NCBI GenBank assembly: GCA_025964555.1
Contig: JAOPYQ010000015.1
Span: 62,001 to 126,000 of the forward strand
Length of the DNA stretch: 64,000 bases
DNA from: Thermoleophilia bacterium
GTDB lineage: Bacteria > Actinomycetota > Thermoleophilia > Gaiellales > SKUG01
Direction: 5' to 3'
Below, in pieces: positions 58,854-64,000 of this stretch; the stretch's first letter is position 1, and each line of letters begins with the position of its first letter. The translations under genes were made by a program, and so were the position numbers. Below the pieces are notes generated by a model. That model ran no database searches and was not told the origin of the DNA. It saw only the letters and a list, made by a program, of their open reading frames with translations.

Positions 58854-59911
58854 GCGACCGGCTCCGCGTCGCGATCGTCTGCGGTCGCGGCACTGGCCGA
58901 ACCCGACCCCGGCGCACCGGGCGCGCCCTCGGTGGCTTCGTCGTCGCCTGCACCTTCGAGCGAACGGCCGGTCTTGGCGAGGAACACGTCGTCGAGCGTC
59001 GGCTCGTGCTGCCGGATCTCGTCGATCTTGAGACCGCCGTCGTCGATCGCCCGCACGATCGTGACGAGGCTCGCTCGATCGCTGCCGCCTCGCAGTCGCA
59101 CGGCGACGGCGCCGGGCTGCGCGGCGGCCAGGCACTCGCCGAACTGCGCGAGGACGGCGGGAAGCGCTGCTCGATCCGAGTCGCTCGTCGGCACGACCTC
59201 GACGGTCGGTGCACCGATCTCGGCCTTGAGCTCGGCGGGCGTGCCTTCGGCGACGATCACGCCGCGGTCGATGATCCCGACGCGGTCCGCCAGCACGTCC
59301 GCCTCCTCGAGGTACTGCGTGGTGAGGAAGACCGTGACGCCGTCCTCGCGGGCGAGGCGGCGCACCTCCTCCCACAGCGCGGTGCGGCTCTGGGGATCGA
59401 GTCCGGTGGTGGGCTCGTCGAGGAACAGCACGCGCGGTTCGTGGACGAGGGCGAGTGCGAGGTCGAGGCGCCGCTTCATGCCGCCGGAGTAGCCGCCGAC
59501 CTTGCGGTCCGCGGCCTCCTCGAGTCCGACGCGATGCAGCAGGTCGGTGGCGCGCGCATCGGCGCGGCTGCCGGTGATGCCTTGGAGCGAGGCGATCAAT
59601 CGCAGGTGCTCGCGACCGGTGAGGAAGTTGTCGAGCGCGACGGCCTGGAGGGCGGCGCCGATCGCCTTGCGCACGTCGGCGCCCTGCGTCGCGACGTCCC
59701 AGCCCGCGACCGTGGCTCGGCCCGCGGTGATCGGCAGCAGCGTCACGAGCATGTTGACGGTCGTCGACTTGCCTGCGCCGTTGGGTCCGAGGAAGCCGTA
59801 GATCTCGCCGGGTGCGACGTCGAGGTCGATGCCGTCGACGGCCTTGGGACCCTTCTTGAACTGCTTGACCAGTCCGCGTACTTCGATGCCGTTGTTCTCG
59901 CTCGTCGTCAT
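58850..59911 (-). CDS. ABC exporter ATP-binding protein, DrrA-like
   Basis: The protein has 353 residues from the ATG at 59911. The nucleotide-binding domain has Walker A LGPNGAGKSTTVNMLVTLLP near 42, the signature YSGGMKRRLDLALALVHEPR near 138 and Walker B VLFLDEPTTGLDPQSRTAL near 159. Then TTQYLEEADVLADRVGIIDR holds the switch region. The DUF4162-like C-terminal part is followed by a 45-residue acidic, Gly/Ala-rich tail. It is closest to DrrA-type exporters. TAGCGT lies 7 nt before the start. Confidence 0.9.
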   Translation of the reverse strand: MTTSENNGIEVRGLVKQFKKGPKAVDGIDLDVAPGEIYGFLGPNGAGKSTTVNMLVTLLPITAGRATVAGWDVATQGADVRKAIGAALQAVALDNFLTGREHLRLIASLQGITGSRADARATDLLHRVGLEEAADRKVGGYSGGMKRRLDLALALVHEPRVLFLDEPTTGLDPQSRTALWEEVRRLAREDGVTVFLTTQYLEEADVLADRVGIIDRGVIVAEGTPAELKAEIGAPTVEVVPTSDSDRAALPAVLAQFGECLAAAQPGAVAVRLRGGSDRASLVTIVRAIDDGGLKIDEIRQHEPTLDDVFLAKTGRSLEGAGDDEATEGAPGAPGSGSASAATADDRDAEPVA

Positions 59912-59918
59912 TGGATCG

Positions 59919-59924
59919 ACGCTA
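59919..59924 (-). promoter_or_regulatory. -10 box TAGCGT of the ABC exporter
   Basis: On the minus strand TAGCGT ends 7 nt before the ATPase start codon, giving the exporter its own promoter right after the preceding gene's stop. Confidence 0.45.
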
Positions 59925-59931
59925 GCAGACG

Positions 59932-60678
59932 TCAGGTGCGCATCGCAGCGCGTGCGTCGCGAATCAGGGCCGGTGCGCAGGCGATCAGGAACGCGACGCA
60001 CAGCAGCGGAAGTGCGGGGATCGCGACGTCGACGCCCTCGACGACGATGACGGAGGTCGCGACGAGTCCGAGTGCGAGCGCCGGGGCCGCGCGACGGATG
60101 CCGAGTGACCAGTGGATGGTGGCGCCCACGAACAGGGCGAGGAACAGCACGTCGACGATGCCGAGGCGACCGAACGCCTCGTAGGGGACGCCCGCGATGG
60201 GCGTTGCGATGGTGGGCCAGTCGAGCCAGCGTGGCTCCTCGCGCGATGCCTCGACGACGGCGTGGGTGACGCCGCGCGAGCTGAACACGCTCCACGCATC
60301 GGCGATGGGGACGAGTACGCAGATCGGCAGCAGCCACCAGGGTCGCTCGATCGCGCGGACGAACGCGATCCCGGCGAGCGTGCCGAACGCGATCTTCGCG
60401 AGGTCGCTCGCGACGTCGATGTCGGCGACGTTGAGTGCCATCACCACGGCGAGCAGCGCCGCGACGGCGAGCAGGATGCGCGGCGTGGGCGTCGCGGCAC
60501 ATGCGCCGGCGACGACGATCGTGAAGGCGACGATGCAGGCGAACCATGCGGCGTGGCTGGCGTAGACGGCGACGCGAATGTCGGTGTTCGAGTTGGGTGC
60601 GGGCAGGTGCGGCAGCACGAGCAGCAGCGCGGCGAGGATGGCGAGCAGGAGCGCCGCGAGCTGTGGTCGGCGGGTCAC
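59932..60678 (-). CDS. Hypothetical polytopic membrane protein
   Basis: The protein has 248 residues from a GTG, with eight predicted helices (LAALLLAILAALLLVLPHLP at 7-26, FTIVVAGACAATPTPRILLA near 53 and others). A periplasmic-like loop carries FSSRGVTHAVVEASREEPRW. No conserved catalytic motif is recognised. It lies between the UDG-like gene and the ABC exporter and may be co-transcribed with the former. Confidence 0.6.
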   Translation of the reverse strand: MTRRPQLAALLLAILAALLLVLPHLPAPNSNTDIRVAVYASHAAWFACIVAFTIVVAGACAATPTPRILLAVAALLAVVMALNVADIDVASDLAKIAFGTLAGIAFVRAIERPWWLLPICVLVPIADAWSVFSSRGVTHAVVEASREEPRWLDWPTIATPIAGVPYEAFGRLGIVDVLFLALFVGATIHWSLGIRRAAPALALGLVATSVIVVEGVDVAIPALPLLCVAFLIACAPALIRDARAAMRT

Positions 60679-60689
60679 GGCTGCGCGGA

Positions 60690-61316
60690 TCAGAACGGGG
60701 GCTTCTCGAGGTACCAGTCGCCGAGCACCCGGAACGCACGCCAGAACGCCTGCTTGGAGGCGGGCCGGTCGAGCGATTCATCGATGTCGGGACACCAGAT
60801 CGCCTCGCAGGCGTGGGTCCAGCGCTGCACGTTGCCGGGCTCGGCGACCAGGCGCGAGGAATCCGGCACCTCGAGCGCGTTGACGGCGTCGAGCGGCTGC
60901 GTGCCCATCACCACGAGCAATTTGGGTTCGACGATCCTGATCTCGCGCAGCAGCCATTCGGGGCAGCGCTCGCGCATGCAGCTCGTGGGATGCGAGGCGC
61001 ACTTGACGACGTTGGTGCCGTACAGGTCGAGCGGATCGACCGCGAGGCGCTCGACGCTGCGACGGATCGCGTCACCGGTGCGTCCGTGGAACGCGACACC
61101 CTCGTCGAGTTCCGCGGCGGTCGGCGTCCACTTGAGCAGCATGACGTCGGCGAGCGGATGGCCGGTGCCGAGCACGCGGGCTGAGCCCTCGTCGTGTTCG
61201 CACATGCCGCACGCGGCGATGTCGTCACCCAACGTGTGGATGTCGACGATCGCCCGGTCCAGGTATTTCTGGAAGACCTGGTCGTCGTCGGCTCGGTTCG
61301 GGTGCAGGTGCGCCAT
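60690..61316 (-). CDS. Divergent family 4-like uracil-DNA glycosylase
   Basis: The protein has 208 residues from the ATG at 61316. Iron-sulfur cysteines are seen as ACGMCEHD near 35-42 and KCASHPTSCMRERCPEWL near 107-124, the spacing of family 4 UDGs. TNVVKC also fits. The first catalytic motif, normally GEAPG, is replaced by KWTPT, followed by VAFHGRTGDAI in place of PFVGRAG. The last motif (HPSYLLR) is absent. It may be a relative with altered base specificity or no glycosylase activity. It is 53 nt after the PHP-fusion gene. Confidence 0.7.
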   Translation of the reverse strand: MAHLHPNRADDDQVFQKYLDRAIVDIHTLGDDIAACGMCEHDEGSARVLGTGHPLADVMLLKWTPTAAELDEGVAFHGRTGDAIRRSVERLAVDPLDLYGTNVVKCASHPTSCMRERCPEWLLREIRIVEPKLLVVMGTQPLDAVNALEVPDSSRLVAEPGNVQRWTHACEAIWCPDIDESLDRPASKQAFWRAFRVLGDWYLEKPPF

Positions 61317-61369
61317 GCCCGAAGTGGATTCGGCGCAACGACCCGTGAGTCCTGCCGGCGCCCCGGTCT

Positions 61370-63244
61370 TCAGTCGCGGCCGACGGCCTCGGGCGGCAGC
61401 TTCTTGGAGCGGCCGGTGAGGTCGTTGACCCACTTGAGGCCCTGCAGGTACAACAGGCTCTTGGGACGCTTGAGGATCTCGCCCTGGCCCAGCGCGACGA
61501 GGAAGCTCTCCTTGTCGTCCCACGCCGGCATGTGGACCGCCGCGGTGCCGAGGCCCTGCACGACGTGCGCGTCGGAGCCGGCGCCCTCGACGAGGTTGTA
61601 CTTGCGCGCGAATCGTTCGGCGTCGCGGTTGTACTGGTCGAACGGAAGTCGCGCGTTGTAGGTCTCGAACGCGTCGATCTCGTCGAGCGTGTCGCGCAGC
61701 AGGTGCACGTCGGGGATCGTGTGGAGCCGGTCGAAGGGATGCGGCACGTACACGAGGCCGTCCTGCGCACGGATCTGCTCGAGCGTCTCGTGCCAGCTGA
61801 GGCCCGGCTCGATGCGCTCGGTCAGGAACAGGCCGATGACCTCGCCTTGGGATGTCTTGACCTCCTCGCCGACGATCACCTGGATGCCGTACTCCTCCGC
61901 GAGCTCGGCGCAGGCGAGCGCGCCGGAGATCTCGTTGTGGTCGGTGACGGCGACGGCGGTGAGTCCCACCTGCTTGGCGACGTAGAGCAGCGCCTCGGGA
62001 TCGGTCGCGCAGTCCCACGAGTGGGAGGTGTGCATGTGCAGGTCGATGACGCAGTTCTTCTCGGACGCGGTCGGTGCCGGGATGTGCACCTGGATGCGTT
62101 CGCGGAGCGCGTCGTACTCGTTGACGTGCGCACGTGCGAGCGCTGCGGCGTCGGGAAGCGCGTCGGCGTCGGCGACGCCGTCCGGGCCCGTCGCGAGCGC
62201 CTCGGAGATGAGCACGTGCAGCGCCTCGACGTCTCGATCCGAGCCGCTGTCGGCGGGTGCGGTGATGTCGACCACCGGCACGCGGGCCGCGAGCGCCTCG
62301 TCGCGACTGCGCGCGTGGGTGCCCGGCAGGGCGAGGTAGGCACCGGCGCCGGCGAACACGGCGTCGGCCTGCTCGCGCGTGGGCGCCTCGACGGTGAGCA
62401 GCCGCCCGCGCAGGGCGCGCGGGGTGGTCGGCCGGTGGTGGGTGCCCCAGCGCGACAGCATCGTCAGCGTCAGCTCCGGACGACTGTCGAGCAGCGGCCC
62501 GAGATCGCGGACCAGGTCGCGCACGACGGCATCGTCGTCGTCGCCCCGACCGACGACGATGACCGGGCCGGCGCCGCCGCTCGCGCGGGTCGGTGTCGCA
62601 CGGGTGGGGACGACACCCGCATCGAGCTTGTCGTCGAGGGTCTCGGCGAGGATCGCGCGGTCGGCATCGGCGCCGACGAGCCAACGATCAACGCCATCGA
62701 CAACGCGATCGCGCAGCGGGGCGGCGAGGGCAGCCGCGACCGTGGCGGGCGGCGCGGCATGGAACGTCGCCACCGTGAGGCCGGTCCAGCGGCGCACGAC
62801 GAAGCGGGTGAGGTCGTCTTCAAGCGGATCGTGCGCGTGGACGAGGTCGAAGTCTCCGCGTTCGAGCAGCACCCGCAGCGCTGCGCGCAGGCTGACCGAC
62901 GCAGGGCCGACGGCGATCGGCAGCGCGACGAGCGGCCACTCGTGCGCGGCCTCGCGGGGGCGTCGCACGCCGGCGGCGGCGGCTGACATGTCGATCTCGC
63001 CGCCAGGGGCGAACAGCTCGGCGGGATCGACGCCGCGGGCGAGCTCGCGCAGCGCGCGGCGGGTGGTGCGTCGCGCGTAGCCACCGGCGCTCGGAGCGAC
63101 GACGACCGGCAGTGGCGCGTTCTCGTCTCCCGCCTCGCGGAGCTCGAGCAGGCCGTCGGCGATGTCGGTCACGTGGTCGTTGACGGGATGCGGCGTCGTC
63201 CACGGATACGGCGTTGCGAGCAGGATGCGACGGGCAGAAGCCAT
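61370..63244 (-). CDS. GT4-like/PHP phosphoesterase fusion
   Basis: The protein has 624 residues. The first 385 have a GT-B fold pattern (RILLATPYPWTTPHPVNDHV, FDLVHAHDPLEDDLTRFVVR and PVIVVGRGDDDDAVVRDLVR) but the donor-site E-x7-E is weak (HARSRDEALAARVPVVDIT). From about 395 a PHP domain follows: VIDLHMHTSHSWDCATDPEA, VAVTDHNEISGALACAELAE, EEVKTSQGEVIGLFL and EGAGSDAHVVQGLG. PHP domains hydrolyse phosphoesters with a trinuclear metal site. The combination is unusual and may act on a sugar phosphate. TAGGGT lies 7 nt before the start. Confidence 0.75.
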   Translation of the reverse strand: MASARRILLATPYPWTTPHPVNDHVTDIADGLLELREAGDENAPLPVVVAPSAGGYARRTTRRALRELARGVDPAELFAPGGEIDMSAAAAGVRRPREAAHEWPLVALPIAVGPASVSLRAALRVLLERGDFDLVHAHDPLEDDLTRFVVRRWTGLTVATFHAAPPATVAAALAAPLRDRVVDGVDRWLVGADADRAILAETLDDKLDAGVVPTRATPTRASGGAGPVIVVGRGDDDDAVVRDLVRDLGPLLDSRPELTLTMLSRWGTHHRPTTPRALRGRLLTVEAPTREQADAVFAGAGAYLALPGTHARSRDEALAARVPVVDITAPADSGSDRDVEALHVLISEALATGPDGVADADALPDAAALARAHVNEYDALRERIQVHIPAPTASEKNCVIDLHMHTSHSWDCATDPEALLYVAKQVGLTAVAVTDHNEISGALACAELAEEYGIQVIVGEEVKTSQGEVIGLFLTERIEPGLSWHETLEQIRAQDGLVYVPHPFDRLHTIPDVHLLRDTLDEIDAFETYNARLPFDQYNRDAERFARKYNLVEGAGSDAHVVQGLGTAAVHMPAWDDKESFLVALGQGEILKRPKSLLYLQGLKWVNDLTGRSKKLPPEAVGRD

Positions 63245-63251
63245 TGCACGA

Positions 63252-63257
63252 ACCCTA
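63252..63257 (-). promoter_or_regulatory. -10 box TAGGGT of the PHP-fusion gene
   Basis: On the minus strand TAGGGT ends 7 nt before the ATG at 63244. It lies back to back with the plus-strand TAGCAT box 25 bp away. Confidence 0.5.
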
Positions 63258-63281
63258 CCGGCAGCGTCGGCCTCCCGGCGC

Positions 63282-63287
63282 TAGCAT
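63282..63287 (+). promoter_or_regulatory. -10 box TAGCAT of the oxidoreductase gene
   Basis: TAGCAT ends 7 nt before the ATG at 63295; no Shine-Dalgarno sequence lies between them. Confidence 0.5.
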
Positions 63288-63294
63288 CGGCTGC

Positions 63295-64000
63295 ATGACG
63301 GGTCGACGCGTGATGGTTACGGGAGCGTTCAGCAACATCGGCTCGGCGACGGCCCGGGAGCTGCTCGCGCGCGGACACGACGTGTCGACGCTCACGAACC
63401 GGGTCCCAGCAGATGGGGACGACCCCCGCATCGAGCGCCATGCGCTGCGATTCGATCGCGACCACCTCATCGCGTCGCTGCGCGGCGCACAGGTGCTGGT
63501 GAACACGTACTGGATCCGTTTCCCGCATGGCGGAGCGACGTTCGAGCACGCGGTTGAGCGCTCGGCGCTGCTGTTCGACGCGGCGCGCGAGGCCGGCGTC
63601 GAACGGATCGTGCACGTGAGCGTCAGCAACGCCTCGCTCGATTCGCCGCTCGCGTACTACTCGGGCAAGGCGCGGGTCGAGGAAGCGCTGCGCGCGGCAG
63701 GTCCGAGCTGGTCGATCGTGCGGCCCACGCTCGTGGTCGGGCCGCGCGACGTGCTCACGAGCAACATCGCCTGGTTCCTTCGTCGGTTCCCGGCGATCGC
63801 GGTGCCGCGTGGCGCGGGGTATCGCCTGCAGCCGGTGCTCATCGACGACGTCGCGAGACTGCTCGTCGAGCGTGTCGAGTCGGTCATCGAGGACGTCGTG
63901 GACGCCGCTGGCCCGGACGTCCTGGGCTTCGACGAGTACATCCGCGTGCTGGCGCGCTCGATCGGGAGGTCGCCGAAGCTGCTGCGGATGCCCCCGCGGG
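63295..64000 (+). CDS. NAD(P)-binding NmrA/NDUFA9-type oxidoreductase, N-terminal part
   Basis: The frame is open for 235 codons to the end of the window. It starts MTGRRVMVTGAFSNIGSATA, with the G-x-x-x-x-G-x-A/T dinucleotide motif of atypical SDR proteins. RFDRDHLIASLRGAQVLVNT and VERIVHVSVSNASLDSPLAY with YSGKARVEEALRAAG follow, giving the S-x(n)-Y-x3-K layout. WSIVRPTLVVGPRD is typical of NmrA-like and NDUFA9-like proteins. Substrate is unknown. The C-terminal part is missing. Confidence 0.82.
   Translation, partial: MTGRRVMVTGAFSNIGSATARELLARGHDVSTLTNRVPADGDDPRIERHALRFDRDHLIASLRGAQVLVNTYWIRFPHGGATFEHAVERSALLFDAAREAGVERIVHVSVSNASLDSPLAYYSGKARVEEALRAAGPSWSIVRPTLVVGPRDVLTSNIAWFLRRFPAIAVPRGAGYRLQPVLIDDVARLLVERVESVIEDVVDAAGPDVLGFDEYIRVLARSIGRSPKLLRMPPR

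Noticed and set aside
1-64000. Insertion sequences, prophage or att sites
   Set aside because: No transposase, phage gene, terminal repeat or second copy of the tRNA end was seen. The single tRNA-Leu has no integrase nearby.

Overview
The window is about 64 kb of a high-GC chromosome with tightly packed genes, many ATGA or GTGA stop/start overlaps, no mobile element, no CRISPR array and one tRNA. Lineage is inference only: gene content (Thermoleophilia-like membrane proteins, DrrAB-type exporter, LPFTG surface protein, fused Wzz/BY-kinase) suggests a deep-branching actinomycete, possibly Solirubrobacterales. A recurring feature is a TANNNT -10 box lying 6 to 9 nt before the start codon with no Shine-Dalgarno sequence, which implies many leaderless mRNAs.

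Layout. 1-1.3 kb: end of a Ppx/GppA phosphatase, a low-complexity Thr/Ala/Pro protein, then a structured gene-free stretch with two strong hairpins. 1.3-16.1 kb: mostly minus strand. It carries a YhaM-type nuclease, asparagine synthase, a secreted beta-propeller-like protein, an LPFTG wall protein, and a coupled exopolysaccharide operon read from 16.1 down to 8.7 kb: PIG-V-like GT-C enzyme, Wzz/BY-kinase, two GT4 enzymes, a glucuronyl C5-epimerase-like protein and a third GT4. 16.5-18.2 kb: ECF sigma factor and its overlapping, membrane-anchored low-complexity partner.

19-28.4 kb is the most unusual region: a plus-strand run of UbiA-type prenyltransferase, PEP-synthase/rifampicin-phosphotransferase-like protein, DUF3419/BtaA-like aminocarboxypropyl transferase, polyprenol/phytol-kinase-like membrane protein, large GNAT-like protein and OleC-like AMP ligase. 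A promoter with a perfect 8-bp inverted repeat sits in the middle. The set reads as a lipid or isoprenoid pathway that I cannot match to a described product.

28.4-42.6 kb: Crp/Fnr regulator, aquaporin, SulP/STAS transporter, RecD2 helicase, a TetR regulator whose promoter and that of its neighbour carry tandem TTAG-N6-CTAA boxes, lysA, a CDF zinc exporter, and a four-gene operon (PQQ sugar dehydrogenase-like lipoprotein, YfcE-type phosphoesterase, two secreted helical proteins). 42.8-49.7 kb: secreted metzincin-like protease with FN3 domains, cupredoxin lipoprotein, protealysin-like M4 peptidase, GGDEF-like/HD-GYP protein, zinc-ribbon proteins and tRNA-Leu(TAA). 50-64 kb: thrS, a degenerate-nuclease-like protein, a PQ-rich membrane protein, an RlmD-type rRNA methyltransferase, a DUF4234 protein, a DrrAB-type ABC exporter, a divergent family-4-like UDG, a GT4-like/PHP fusion and the start of an NmrA-type oxidoreductase.
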